Positions 45,991-64,000 of a stretch of 64,000 nucleotides of DNA are shown piece after piece (positions within the stretch are counted from its first letter, which is position 1; each line of letters starts with the position of its first letter). Origin of the DNA: Spizellomyces sp. 'palustris' (taxonomy: Eukaryota; Chytridiomycota; Chytridiomycetes; Spizellomycetales; Spizellomycetaceae); assembly GCA_006535965.1 (NCBI GenBank), contig QEAR01000013.1:186001-250000 (forward strand), written 5' to 3'. Under the pieces are notes generated by a model that was not told where the DNA came from, did not search any database, and saw nothing but the letters and a program-made list of their open reading frames with translations. The position numbers and the translations under genes were made by a program.

Positions 45991-47164
45991 ATGTCATCCA
46001 CACTCGACTATCTCAAGCAGTACACCACCGTGGTCGCGGACACGGGAGACTTTGAATGTACAGAGTGTTCATCGTGGCTTGTTGTTGGAACTTAACTGAT
46101 TAGCCTTGTCCTTCACAGCCATTGCTGCCTACAAGCCCCAAGATGCCACAACAAACCCATCGCTCATCCTCCAAGCGACCCAAAAACCCAACTATGCCCA
46201 CTTGATCGATACTGCCGTCGAATACGCCAAGAAAAAGGGTGGAAGTCTTGATGAGCAGGTCGAACTCGCGGTTGACAAGTTGGTCAGTTGAATGATAAAG
46301 AGAGACCTGTCCAACCTTTCACATATCTAACATATTCGATGCGCTAGTTGGTGAATTTTGGTACCGAAATCCTCAAAATCGTCCCTGGGCGAGTGTCAAC
46401 CGAGGTTGATGCCCATCTTTCTTTCGACACTGAGGGTACCATCAAGAAAGCTCTTGAAATCATTGCTTTGTACAAGGAGGCCGGCGTCGACTCTAACCGA
46501 GTCCTCATCAAAATTGCTTCTACCTGGGAAGGAATTCAAGCTGCACGCATCCTCGAGCGCGATCACAATATTCATTGTAACCTCACCCTTCTGTTTTCCT
46601 TTCCCCAAGCTGTTGCCTGTGCCGAAGCAGGTGCAACGCTTATCTCTCCTTTTGTGGGACGTATCCTGGACTGGTACAAGGCTAAGACTGGAAAGGATTA
46701 CCGCGGTTCCGAAGACCCTGGCGTCCAGTCCGTTCAGAAGATCTACAACTATTACAAAAAGTATGGTTACAAAACCATCGTCATGGGTGCCAGCTTCAGA
46801 AACGTGGAGGAGATTGAAGAGCTGGCCGGTTGCGATTTCTTGACGATCAGTACGAAATTGTTGGAGGAGTTGGCTAAAATGTCCAAGCCTCTCGAACGCA
46901 AGTTGAGCCCCGAGAAGGCAAAAGCTTTGGACATTCCCAGAGTTTCTTACGACGAGAAGAAGTTTAGATGGGAGTTAAACGAGGATGCTATGGTATGCGT
47001 TTGGTTATCATTATCATTACTACGTTGGTGTGTGATGAGATGCGAGTTGAATTGCTGACTAAATTTTTAATCAGGCCACCGAAAAGCTTTCTGAGGGCAT
47101 CCGGAACTTCGCTGCGGACGGCAGGAAGCTCAAGGACAATATCAAAGCGAAACTCCAAGCGTAG
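45991..47164 (+). CDS. TAL1: Transaldolase
   Basis: Four exons, 45991-46057, 46119-46282, 46348-46992 and 47075-47164, 321 aa, normal size. Landmarks are [10 protein letters not shown] near the N-terminus, [14 protein letters not shown], the Schiff-base lysine in [32 protein letters not shown] (pieces), and [13 protein letters not shown]. The enzyme transfers a dihydroxyacetone unit between sedoheptulose-7-phosphate and glyceraldehyde-3-phosphate in the non-oxidative pentose phosphate pathway, in the cytosol. Introns have good consensus sites and preserved phase. The start [12 protein letters not shown] is the standard family opening. Confidence 0.96.
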
Positions 47165-47333
47165 AGTCAAGGTAGACTCAGCGCAGGCTTTAGCCCTAGG
47201 ACGGGGCAACTATGTTCATAGCATCTACACTGTTGTGGTTTGATCATGCACTTCTGCATGAGTGCACATATCTGTAAAGAGCGCAACAAGATTCTGTAAT
47301 GTAGTTTCTGTCTGACAGTTATATGCAGTGCGA

Positions 47334-49818
47334 TTATCGGATACTCTTATCTAGCATCTCCGGATCAATTAGTACCACTTCTCTCAGCACCTTGCCAAAC
47401 GTGAGGCTGACTGCATCCTGGAATTTTGCGAGAGCATCCATAGCTGAATCAGTGTCCTGTAGCGGATACGCATTTCGGAGGATGGAGCGCAGGTCTGCTA
47501 TCGGCATTGGAAGCTTCAATTCTACAGCATGAGAACAGTTCAATAAGAGGACGCTGAAACCCCTTCAAAAAGAAAAACGCCGCTATCTCTAAGAACACAC
47601 CTTCCAGAATACTCCCAACGCTCTCGACTAAACTCGGAAATGCTTTAGCAATATTTACCAAAACCCCTACAATTGTTTCCGTCCAGTCCTCTATCCGTGG
47701 CGGGAAAGGAATTGACAATGCCGTGTCTCTGGACGCCTTCAGGTGCTTGTTATATTTCGAAAGATCAAGGCACAGGTGGGCGATGCTGGGTAAAATCAAA
47801 TGTTTTGCTTGGTGGAGACTTGTAGAATGTGAGCAACACAATTTTGACACTGCAAATCACACACCCAGGTGAAGACGCACCTTTTTTCAATTGGGTAGGT
47901 CTCGCCCAACCACCCAAACAATTGCAATCCAAATACCCTAACGCGAATATTCGGATGTTCGAGCATGTCTGGGACAAAATCAAAACACACATCTGCACAA
48001 CGGTTGGTATAATTGATACGGGTCTGCAGTAACGAAAACCTGATCAAACGCACGGACATGGAATACATACGCATAGAAGGCACGCCCTCCACAACCCCCT
48101 TAAGTATTTCCACCGGAAACGTCTGGAATGCTACAACGCGGATAAGGATTGGATCTTCAATGAAGAGCTGGTGGATAAAGTCGTATATAAAGGGGCGGAT
48201 TGATTCTGGAGTGGTAAAGCGTGAGTAGAGCACGATCTTGGACCTCAAAGGCAGAATTGGGTACTACCCTCGCCGCCGACTAGACCCTCGAGAAGGCATT
48301 GGATAATGGCCGCGTCTTGGGTTTGTAGGAGGGTATCTATTGTTGTTGGAGGTAGGTGTGCTTCCGGCTAACGAAAGGCACATTAACAATTAAGCTTGTT
48401 TCACCTACACTGGATGCACAAATTGCAAACCTTTATTCCGCCGGTCCATAGTTTCTTCCATCGATGTCTCGAGGCAATCATGTAATACGTCAAGACCTAT
48501 CCAATTCCCCGTCCGCGGCCAGTCAAAACGTGTCCAAAAACGACATGCCGATAACGCTTACCCGCAGGAAAATTCTGATCGCGCCTCGTCTGAACACTTC
48601 CCGACATGAGAAGACAATCAATGGATCCATGACGAGTGTATGGTGATCATAAGGCTTTGCGTCCCTATCCAAGCGCTTCCTCTTAATACATAGTATCACG
48701 GTAGAGAGGCAGACGTGATACGAACAAAGGCCTCACGGCATTCACAGTCGCCAGGCATGTTTCACGGGGATTGAACGTGTATAATGATATCCAAAGGGAA
48801 AAGAATTGTGTGCTGACATCTGCTGAGGTTCTAGTGCGCTGTTGTATCAGCGGTGGTGGTGTCAATGCTATATCATGTGCGTGACATACTGGGGGTTTGT
48901 GATTCGTGGTAGTAGGTTTGTGGTAACGGTGGTGAAATGAGTTTGGAGGTCCATCGATGTGAGAGAATCCAGATACGATATAACTGATGATATCCACCAT
49001 GCCGAAATCTCAGATAATGGAAATCGAGAAATATCACCGATATAGCTGCTCTCACCTCCACGAAGATCCTCGTCTTTCCCACTACTTAATAAATTATGCA
49101 CATCCGCCGCCTCCATCTCTTTGCCTGTCAAAGCAAAACCCCTGACAGCCGCCGGCACCACAGCACTTTTGTCCCGGCAACCCTCCTCGCATAGAAATCC
49201 ACCGACATCGAGAACCTCTGGATACTGGGCGCACATGAGTGCCCAGAAACGAGGATATAGATTGTGGTATGTCGGTTGGTTCAAAGGATCCTCGACATGA
49301 GAGAGGATTTGCTTAGTGGGTATACGGTCGAGGAGGTTATCGGTATACTCTTCCACTGCACAGCATAATGTTATTAGCGAGTGCGACAACGGGCGCTCTG
49401 TAAAGTCAGACATACATTCGTAGATAGGATCACCGCCTTGTTTTTTCAATCCTGATCTCCTTTCCCCAACCATATCGTTATAGAGTAAAACATAGTATAA
49501 AGCAAGGACATGTCGAGCCGAAATGATCCTCCGGTTTTCAAATAGGACAGCAATATCTGCTTCAGATATCCCGGTTACCGATCCTCTTTTACCAACACTA
49601 GAAACCACATATGGTCACTACCGAAAAAGTGGGCCAACCGAGACGAGCACAAATTACCTTTCGACGTATAATTCGAGTACTTTGGGCAAAAGAGGGTCCA
49701 AGGGGACATAGACATTCCTAATTTGGTCATAAGTCCACTGCTGAATGTCTATGTGGGGGTTGGGCAAGATGTCACCGCGAAGGATCTGGCAGACTATGCG
49801 GGTAGATAAGGGAACCAT
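47334..49818 (-). CDS. INTS2: Integrator complex subunit 2-like protein, N-terminally short
   Basis: Minus strand, many small exons; not every junction is resolved. In order: STRIVCQILRGDILPNPHID, DPLLPKVLELYVER, ARHVLALYYVLLYND, NLLDRIPTKQI, ALMCAQYPEVLDV and FLCEEGC, LWISLYTFNPRETCLATVNA, VMDPLIVFSCREVFRRG, then HQLFIEDPILIRVVAFQTFP and EILKGVVEGVPSM, CFDFVPDMLEHPNI, and a final exon to 47334. Each block aligns in order with human INTS2 (LYYILSYEEAL, QIPIKFLI, MIDPLIVLRC, HQMYIADPNIAKLVHFQGYP, AGIPSMHICLDFIPEL). The Integrator complex cleaves nascent snRNA and other Pol II transcripts. The first aligned block corresponds to about residue 560 of the ~1200-residue human protein, and only about 300 bp lie between it and the next gene, so the N-terminal half appears to be absent. 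Confidence 0.82.
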
Positions 49819-50116
49819 TTTAAGTTCAAAGCCATTAACCTTCCTCGGCCGACGAGGTGTCAGGTGCTAAGTCGCGCGTTCACTGTCGCGTGGCCAGGCG
49901 AAAGGGCTCTTTGGCATCCGCTTTGGCATAGTTAATTACTCACGACATCGAAATGTTGAGCAACACAAAGGTGAATATCCGTCGCGAAGTTCATATGCCG
50001 TTCAGATCGACCTTACATACATCCTTGTAGCCCTCAATGGACAGCTCAATTCGAAAGCTAAAAGTTCAAACAGGCGCAGTAAAACGGTATACAACGTTGT
50101 GCCGCTGCTAGCCTCA

Positions 50117-50482
50117 ATGTTCCCTAACGTCCATCATACCAGGATTAGCAAAGACCTTTCATATTATGAGAAAGAAGCAGCCAAACAGCAGGAACGAATC
50201 GACAAACTTGTGGCGGACGGAGCTGACGAGCACGACATTCGCAAGCAAAAGGAGGTATTAGAGGAGACCAACCAGATGCTTCCAGAGAGTAAAAAGAGGC
50301 TTGCAGCTGCGTATAAAGAGTTGGCGGATTTGGTAGAGAAGTATGTGGTAAGTAGAGACTGCTGAGCGGTCTTTCTAACTGGTTCTCATGGGGCGCTTCT
50401 GCAGAGTGCTGCTGGATCTGAGGAAGTTGCACCTGAGGAAGTTCTAGCTGCTCAAACAGTGTTGCAAGAAGTGCGGGTATAA
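50117..50482 (+). CDS. TBCA: Tubulin-binding cofactor A
   Basis: Two exons, 50117-50347 and 50405-50482, 102 aa (human TBCA is 108). The sequence has YYEKEAAKQQERIDKL, KQKEVLEETNQMLPESKKRL and AAYKELADLVEKY, then EEVLAAQTVLQEVRV, matching the three-helix bundle of TBCA (MYEKEAKQQEEKIEKM, QAEILQESRMMIP, RRLEAAYLDL). It binds beta-tubulin folding intermediates released from the CCT chaperonin. The start at 50117 is the nearest ATG in frame; the residues before YYEKEA differ from animal proteins. Its stop is 27 bp from the stop of the convergent kinase gene. Confidence 0.9.
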
Positions 50483-50509
50483 TAACCAAGATGTACATAT
50501 AATATAATT

Positions 50510-53500
50510 TCATAAATATCTACGAATACCCTCGATCGCTCCGATGCACTTCTTGGCCTGTTCCCTCACTAACACAGCCCCGTCCCCAGAGCACATCTCC
50601 TTTAACTTGGCCATAACATCATGAATGCTAATAAAGCGCGCCATCTCCGCATCCGACAAGCTTCTTACAATATGGTACAAAATATGCAATAAGTTTAATC
50701 GAACCATCGTTTCAGGGTGAGAGAAGTGCGTGCAGATTTTTTGACCGAACAAGGAATATCGGGCAATTGAGCGACAGATCTTCGATGATGCCACCAGGAT
50801 TCTTTGGAAGGGAGTGAGAATGTTTTCGAATGTTGCCGCTTCGGCTTGGCAGAATGCCAAGACCATCTTTTCTGCATGGTGCGACAGGCAGAGTTGACTC
50901 TCGATTTGGTCGCTGTCGTTGGACATCCTGCGAATTATTCCATCGATGTCACTATCAACATATCTTGCCTCCATGTTCCATTGAGAGGATGCTTACCATG
51001 TGGAAATAGCTTCAAGCGCGTCCACTTGCCAGCATGGGTCCACTAATAACGAAATGAAAGATAACAACGCACCGTTCTGCCAGAGTATTTTCCTGCATAT
51101 AGCACCAGCATTGACCATATCGGTCAAGATTGGTATGGCAAATTGCTTTAGAGGACTTCTGGTTTCCACCAAGCCTTGCAGGCAGGGCACGGCACCCTCA
51201 AGAGCAGCCGCTATTTGCCGAGACTTGTTGAGACGACACAGGTTATACAGAGCATTCAGGGCTTGGTTTTGGATATCCTATTCATGCAGGGATCAGACAC
51301 CACTTTGTTATAATTTAATGGATTAACTTACTGTGAAGAAAGGTCCATTCCGCAAAGTCAATATTTGACACAGCGGTCGAATCACATCAGCTTTTTCAAG
51401 TAACCGCAGAGTTTCGGAATGCATGGTAACGTTCTTGACGCATTTTAAAACTTTAACCAGTATTGGGGCGCTCAATTGTGGTACAGTGCTCACTATCCCT
51501 AGAGTAATCATCTTTAGATATGAAATGTGCAACCGCGGACTTAGGTCAGCTATACCTCTGATGCAAGCGTCTTTTGCGAGCGATTCTTTCAGCGATACGT
51601 CGCCTTGAGAAAATATGACGAGCATATTGGCAATTTGATCGGTGTAGCGATATGCTTCTGAATCCGTATCTTCATTCAGTTCACCAAAGAGCCGTGATAA
51701 AGATTTCAGTAGCCCGTGCTTCACGAAGAGATGGCAAATATCCGTTCGAGGGGTCGAACTCTATGAGTAAGCAATAGGGTTAAGCTCTTCCGGGATAATC
51801 TTGTTAGCATGGCCCCACACCTGCAATTCCAGCACTCCGGATATCCCGTCAATACCCGAAAAAATCAGAACCTTCGACGTCCGATAATCAACTTCCAACA
51901 GACTAACTAGCGCCCGAACACCACCACACGCCATAAACATCCGTAGTGAGTTGGAGCTGGTGGTGCAGACGCGTTTTACGAAGAGCGCTGCTTCTTCACG
52001 GACGTCGAGACGATACTCTGGGTTCGTCAAATCAATGAGTGTATTTAGCCCGCCAAGTAGGCATATATTCTCCTGTATCAGCATGTCACGCTGTGCGCTC
52101 TACCTTGGTATTTAAGGTTTAAAATTATCACGATGGAGGGTACCATGGGTGAAAATGACTGACCTTATTTATCAATCGTAACATTGTCCACTTTAGTTGG
52201 TCGTCTCTTTGAAATTTCAGCGCATCCAGTATAGGCCCAATAGCATGGTGAGTGATTAGCATCTTACTCGCTTGAGGATGGGTGTCAAGCAGAGCCAACT
52301 GATCGATGAATCGCATAACTGAGTTAGGATGATTGCTGAGTGAAGATGGTAACGGCCCAACCTACCGCCGCATCGCAGCTACGGCACAATATACTAGGGT
52401 CCTCCTCTTTCCGTAGGCGTTTGATGAACTCCACGATGCCCGATGTCATTGGTAGGGTATGGTCCTTGGTAACAGTCTCCTCGAATGCTATACTAGTGAT
52501 CAAAACGTGGTGCGATCCAAAGAGGAAAAGCTACGCTTCTTACCCATATTCTCCAGGACGCTTAGGAAAGGATCGTCTTCGGTGTCGCTATCTTCCTCGG
52601 AAGGCTTACTGGCAGCTGGCAACGCCAGCCAGCATGGCGCCTGCGATATGTTACTTTAAATATGCTTTGTTGTGAAATACAGAAATGGCATAGAAAGAGA
52701 CCTTGTGATCACTGACATCAGGCTCTTCTTGGTCTGAATAAAAGAAACTTCATCATCAACGACCATCAGGAAGATTGTTCTTTTTTCCACCTTAATATAA
52801 CCTTTGCTTTTCGCCTGTAAATTCACGTCAAATGGTTCAAAGTCGCTGTCCCAGACATCGTTACTCAGGTCCGCTTCGCACAGCTCCTCGACGTCTACTT
52901 TTGGAGGATTCGACGATGCGGTGAACTTTGCAGTCGTGGACGCTGGTCGCAAAGGAGAAGAGCGATCCGTTGTTGCCCGCTCTATTTGGAGGAGAAGAGC
53001 TTTATTTATATAGGCGATATGTGATAACGATGATAGACTTTTGAAGGCGCACTTTCACGGCTTCCTTTGCTTTGGGCACTTGGAGATCTCGGAAGGCTGG
53101 AACCAGCTTTGCCGATTTGTCCGCCGTTCATGTCCTCTAGAATGTATTGCTGTAGATCTCGCGCGACTACCTGCGAAAATATTACTATGTTACCTATTGA
53201 CCAAGTGAGTCTGTCTGCCATGATTATCCCTCACCCTTCTTCGTGCACTTTCGATCCATGGATGCTTTAGGAGCCTTTTGGCAGAGATCCGCAAATTGGC
53301 GTCCTTTTGGAAGCATTCCATGAGAAAGTCTCGGAGCATCTGCCTCGAAGGGAAAGGTCTCAAGTCAGTATAACACGATGCAACTGATGTGACAATGTAC
53401 ACGTACCACAGAGGTTTGGGCAGGTAGGGATGGATGATCATCGTGAACAATGCGAAATAGAGCCGACATTGGTGCGAGTGTGTGATATGGTGGGTGACCT

Positions 53501-54543
53501 TGTAGCAATTCAATGGCGGTGCAGCCGACACTCCTAGAGATACATATCTTAGCAGATGCAGGACGTGGCTTTCAATATTTTATATACCAAATGTCGGACG
53601 CAGTCATGGCACCGTGCAGTTCGATAACTTCAGGAGCCACTTTAAGTAGATGTTACATAGCTATAAGATAAAGAGCGTAGTCTGCAGTAAAATGTGCGGA
53701 ACTTACTCCAATATGGAGATCCAGCAAAGACTTTATTTGTAGCGTTAATCTTGCTTGCAATACCGAAGTCTGCCCGAATGCTGGGGGTTACTATCAAAGA
53801 CCTAAGCACGGAAGAGTATGAGACTCATACCAGCCAGCTTGACCTGCCCTTTCTTGGTGGTAAGGATGTTCTGCAAATTGCAGCAAAACCAAACGGTTAA
53901 TACCATACGGGAGCTGATCGGCTGAGTACGTACCGCAGCCTTGATATCCCGATGAATGACACCTTGCTCATGCAAATAGACTAGACCCTCAAGTACTTGT
54001 GCAATGTAGAGAGCCACAAGATGCTCCGGAAATCGACCAAATCTTTTACAAATATTCGACAAGGACCCATTTTCGCAGTATCTAGCGTGAACGAAACAGA
54101 TATCAGGTTATTTCACGGGAACGTGACTGAAGATGGATATAACGTTTGGACTGCCTACTCCATTATAATATTCAAGTATTCGGGCGTCTTGACAAATCCT
54201 AGATATTGCACAATGTTGGCATGCTGGTTGATGTCGCCAATCATTAACTGTCCTTAGATGGTTTTCGACAATTTACTGCTCCACGCGTACTCACATTCAG
54301 CTCCTTCAGCAAGTCAATCTCTCCCTGAAAGAAAAAAGATGTGAATACAGCCCATTTCAACTTACAAAGGGTGTGCCGTACCGTAATGAGAGTCAAATCG
54401 GGTTTCGCGATATTGGACAGTCGAAGCTGCTTGACAGCAACGACCTCTCCGGTCTCCGTAACCAGACCAGAATACACACACCCAAAAGCACCCTTTCCCA
54501 AGCAATCTCCCAGTTGAATTGCATCTGCTAAGATAATCGTCAT
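50510..54543 (-). CDS. SIN/MAP3K-epsilon-type protein kinase with ARM-like C-terminus (Cdc7/SepH)
   Basis: Minus strand, roughly 15 exons over 4 kb. The kinase domain is at the N-terminus: [13 protein letters not shown] glycine loop, VAVKQLRL with the Lys, [34 protein letters not shown], then [15 protein letters not shown] (DFG at about 53767-53775), [15 protein letters not shown] and [13 protein letters not shown]. The [14 protein letters not shown] and [19 protein letters not shown] segments are nearly those of fission yeast Cdc7 and plant MAP3K-epsilon. The C-terminal half carries helical armadillo-like repeats ending in [18 protein letters not shown] at about 50700. These kinases act in the septation initiation/mitotic exit network at the spindle pole body. 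The start at 54543 gives the usual short N-terminus. Confidence 0.9.
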
Positions 54544-54688
54544 GGAGTGTAAAGTGGACAAAGATCGGCCAGATGAGATATGTCCGACCAAATGGACAAT
54601 CGATTACATAACGCGTTCTTGTCACGTGACGATCGAGGAATCGGACTCGTGGGAGTTCGCACTTCCGAATCAACTGTGGAAATAACGC
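54544..54688. promoter_or_regulatory. 145-bp bidirectional promoter
   Basis: The kinase gene starts at 54543 on the minus strand and the Elg1-like gene at 54689 on the plus strand, so both promoters and both 5' UTRs must fit in 145 bases. A CACGTGA E-box-like motif lies near 54630. No other element is claimed. Confidence 0.5.
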
Positions 54689-57600
54689 ATGGCACGTAAT
54701 GCAGCCTCGAAATCCTTTTTGCTGGACTCGGATTTGTTCGACCCTGAGGACGGAGGTGGGTGCCTTACAGTAGGCGCGTCATGCATTTACGACTTCTGGT
54801 ATGAGCCGCTGGATTCAACTAGGTGCAGCCCGATCTACGGTGACCGATGCCAACAAAATGACGTTGGAAGTGGAAGAGCCCGCTATTCCCGCGGTGATGT
54901 TGTCAGATACACCCACGTCGAATGATCTAGCAGAAAACCGCGAAAGTTCTTCTGTCGAAGACACAGTAGCTGTCATTGCCATACCTCCAGAGATCACAGT
55001 GAGTTATCTATCTATGCTTTCAGGTAAGCAATCGAGCCAGACTGTTACTGACCCCCTCTCAGGCGCTGCCATTATACCCGCTCTTTCAGCGTCCTATGAA
55101 AACGAATCTGAAAAAATTCCCTAGCTCCACGCCCAAAGATACTAGGATAACTATACCGCGGCAACCAGCTTCACAGGTCTGACTCTTCAAAAGGCAATCG
55201 CTTTAATGACATACATCTCTGAATGCAGATCATCTGCATGTCCGTTGCAGACCAGAACGGACTCTGCTGTCCTTGTCGGCGAAAGTCAGCCAGCCCTCCA
55301 AGTGCCCTCTCTGGCCTCATCGGCTAACACTTTGCGCCAGCCTGAAAAATCTATTAACGAGATCCTAAAATCGAAGGGTATATCGAAGTTCTTCAATCCT
55401 CGAAGGACCGAAAACGGCAATAATGCACGTCAGGGCTCGAAAAAAGCGGTCACGGCAAAATTTCCCAACTCATTTTGTTGCCATGTTGGTGCAACCCATC
55501 GCTTGGCTAGTCAGACCAGTAATCTGGCACCTGGATTTCATTCCAAATCAGTTACCCGGACGGATCTCCCGCCTGGTGGTGATGGTGTCGGAGCGATGCA
55601 TGGCTTTCTCAGAGGCCGCGCTACCCAACGCGTGTGTCAAGAGGAGAAAAAGCTCAGCAGCGGTCAATCTATTCCCAAAGTAAAGGCCGACAGATCTGCT
55701 CTCTCGCGCCTCCTGCGTTGTCTCTATTCGTCCGATGTTCTCTTTACTCCGGCATGCAAAGCTCTGTATGATCAACTAATCAGCCCAAGCACAGGCTCCG
55801 GATCAGGCGGCCCGATATTCAGTGACGAGCCACTGGGACGACAACAGGAGGAAGTGTCCTCAGCTCTTGAACGTTGGCTAGAACACTGGAAATACGCATC
55901 TTCCCACAAACCTCCGAAGAAGCGGAGAAAGCGGACTAGTGGTACGTGAAATTCGGCATTGTGGGACACCCGCAACCTGCTGAACCTTGAGGGCAACAGG
56001 TTCGGACTCCGAGTCTCCGTTGAGTGATTGGGAAGATGACTGGGATGTCGAGTGGAACGGACCCTCTACGAATATCATGCTGATCGGCGCTCCGGGATCT
56101 GGGAAGACCAGGTTAATACATTCGGCGGCAAAACGCTGCGGCTATAGCGTATTGGAGATCAATGCTAGCTGCAGGCGTAGTGCTAAAGACATTCTTACGA
56201 TTCTGACCGAGGCCACGCAGAGCCAGGCTCTTCCACCGAAGGACAGGGTCAAGTATCAAAAGTGGGAACTATATGATACAAGGGATGTTCCACCTTTGCT
56301 GGAGCGACGTGAAGAGTCCTTCAACACAGACAGCGACGGTTTGGATGCATCCCAGGCATTTGTTGCTGTCCAGCAACCGGAAGGCGTGATACGAACTGCC
56401 AAGAAGACGCGACGGCAAAACCTTATATTTTTCGACGAAGCAGACTTTTTATCCGAGGATGATAAGGGGTTCTGGAAAAGTGTACTCACGTTGCTGGAAA
56501 ATAGCAAATGCCCAGCTGCGTTTGCTTGCAATGGCAAGTCTTTAAATATCCTTTGTTTTGTTGAGTAGCATGTGAGTCTAACATTGTCGCAGATAATCCT
56601 CTGACTCCGTCAAACCCAAGTATATCTAGCACCACCCTTCCTCTCCTTCAGGACCTAATCACTCCACTGTACCTTGCCCCACCAAGCGTAGAAGAGCTCA
56701 CTTGCTATAATCATCTATCACTTTTGTCCTGGAACGAGTGGATCGAAGATCCCAGTGACCTGGCAAGGTGGTCTGAGGCTGCCCGAGGAGACATCCGAAG
56801 ATGTGTCAATCGGCTGCCGTTGGCGCTTGTCCCATCTTATCGAGAGAGCAACTTGTGTGTTGATTGCGCGGAGGAGGAGTTGGATGTGGAGGTGGTAGAT
56901 GTTGAATTGACGGAGGCAGAAAAGGAGAATACGTTCCGCTTGATGCAATTACCACCACAGTCTGGGGGGTCGTTCCAAGGAGCTGAGCCATTGGATTTTC
57001 TGCAACTCGTTAGTACTATCTCCCGTGAGTCCCTGACGACGTCAACGGAGAATACATATAATCCAGAGGTTACCAAGCCACCCACCAGCGCCAACGGACT
57101 TTACCTGGACTATGGCAACTCAATCCACACCGCTGCGACTTGTACTGAAAACTTATCTTTCATGGATACGGTTCTGCGTTCAACTCAATGGCGAATATCA
57201 CAGGTAACCAGCGTTTCATGACTCTTGTAGACGGCACGGCGCTCCTGACTTTCGTCTGTTTGGCTGTCAAGATGCAAGAACCAGAGTTAGCATCTACATC
57301 CATAGGCTTGAACCCAGATACATTATATGCATATTGCTCTATTGCTCGACCAGTATCGTATCCGGTGGATGCAGCATCTGGCCTATGGGAAGAATTTTGG
57401 GAGATGGACGTTGATGACGAGAGGAAAGATAAAAGGTACTTCGTTACAGTTCTTTCGACACGTCCCAACACTGCACCCTACTCATACTATCTGCGACACA
57501 GACCAGACTACGGAGATCTTGGTGATTTAATCTCACCAGGCACACCTGAACGCACTCTCGCACTCGACATTCTCCCCATGTTGACCCTCATGTTTCGATT

Positions 57601-57865
57601 GGATCGTGAAGATCCGTCAGCGCCCATCAGCGATTCATCGGACCTCGCGTCTCTCCTGGTCAAACGGCGGTTGCGACGATCTGCTAAACGCTATGTGAGG
57701 TGGTTCGATGGCATTGTGCCGGAAGAAATTGCTAATGCCCACGGACGAATAGAGTATGGCACAAGACCTGAGAATGGACCGTCGTTTGCGGAAGTGCTGA
57801 AGAAGAGGATGCAGGAGGCTCAGGCTCAGTTGATTTATAAAGTAATGGATCATCAACAGTGTTAG
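54689..57865 (+). CDS. ELG1: Elg1/ATAD5-like clamp unloader, RFC-type AAA+ ATPase
   Basis: Seven exons: 54689-54755, 54823-54998, 55063-55176, 55251-55941, 56000-56533, 56593-57203 and 57272-57865; 928 aa. The first half is disordered with basic clusters (KPPKKRRKR). Walker A is MLIGAPGSGKTRLIHSAAKR, followed by YSVLEINASCRRSAKDIL, a signature of ATAD5/Elg1; Walker B is LIFFDEADFL, and DKGFW is also typical. Elg1 forms an alternative RFC complex that removes PCNA, often ubiquitin- or SUMO-modified, from DNA after replication. The intron 56534-56592 begins GCAAGT, a canonical GC donor, and GT alternatives break the frame. The last junction (acceptor before 57272) is less certain. It shares a promoter with the kinase and converges on RPC1. 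Confidence 0.85.
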
Positions 57866-58005
57866 ATCAGCTGTTTTGTTTATAGAGTTCCAGACAATAG
57901 AGCAATTGTAGATACTATTGTATTGGTTATCGTGACAGGCGGGGAAGGGTGATGAAGAGTGATATATATACAAATTAAAATTAAAAAAGGGCACCCTGTG
58001 CACGT

Positions 58006-64000
<5,995 letters not shown>

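Overview
This is nuclear DNA from a fungus. It has dense genes on both strands, many short introns (about 45-90 nt, GT-AG with CTAAC/CTGAC-like branch points) and exon phases that can be followed across junctions. A fungal-type plasma-membrane H+-ATPase, a HET-C-type protein, an SPX-RING protein, an SIN/Cdc7-type kinase and Mgm101 all point to Fungi. An Integrator subunit 2 gene and a UBE2S with the LRRL tail are unusual for yeasts and other Dikarya, so an early-diverging (chytrid-like) lineage is my inference; the species is not determined. Gene models were spliced by hand from reading frame, splice consensus and protein similarity recalled from memory; no database search was run.

Layout. 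1-8.4 kb: C-terminal part of a HET-C-like gene with four near-identical 84-bp repeats, an SPX-RING E3 ligase, a HCxxGKDRTG phosphatase, an unrecognised minus-strand gene, an NDUFAF4-like complex I assembly factor and Mgm101 (mitochondrial DNA maintenance). 8.7-14.2 kb: an FHA-domain protein (minus), a doubtful small gene, an FAD amine-oxidase-like protein and UBE2S. 14.6-20.2 kb: an ERMP1-type M28 metallopeptidase, a small hydrophilic protein and a GPI-anchored GDSL esterase (minus). 20.2-28.1 kb: a 1.8-kb gene-poor leader, PMA1, another gene-poor stretch with a 19-C run, and a bZIP factor. 28.1-31.5 kb: no intact gene, but the decayed remains of an SLC13-type permease with TrkA-C domains. 31.5-41.8 kb: an agmatinase-family enzyme (minus), a MATE transporter, a bZIP gene divergent from an amino-acid/GABA-type permease with paired GATA sites between them, a Nudix hydrolase and lipoyl synthase. 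42-64 kb: a housekeeping block: WDR75/Utp17, transaldolase, INTS2, TBCA, a SIN-type kinase with ARM-like tail, an Elg1/ATAD5 clamp unloader, and the largest subunit of RNA polymerase III, which runs off the right edge.

The block from 40 to 58 kb is laid out in head-to-head and tail-to-tail pairs with very short spacers (27-145 bp in several cases). Two genes use apparent GC-AG introns. I found no CRISPR array, no intact transposon, no viral element and no convincing tRNA or rRNA gene. The observations most worth following are the SLC13 pseudogene, the compact INTS2 that lacks the N-terminal half, the GC-AG introns, the HET-C repeat array and the divergent bZIP/permease pair.
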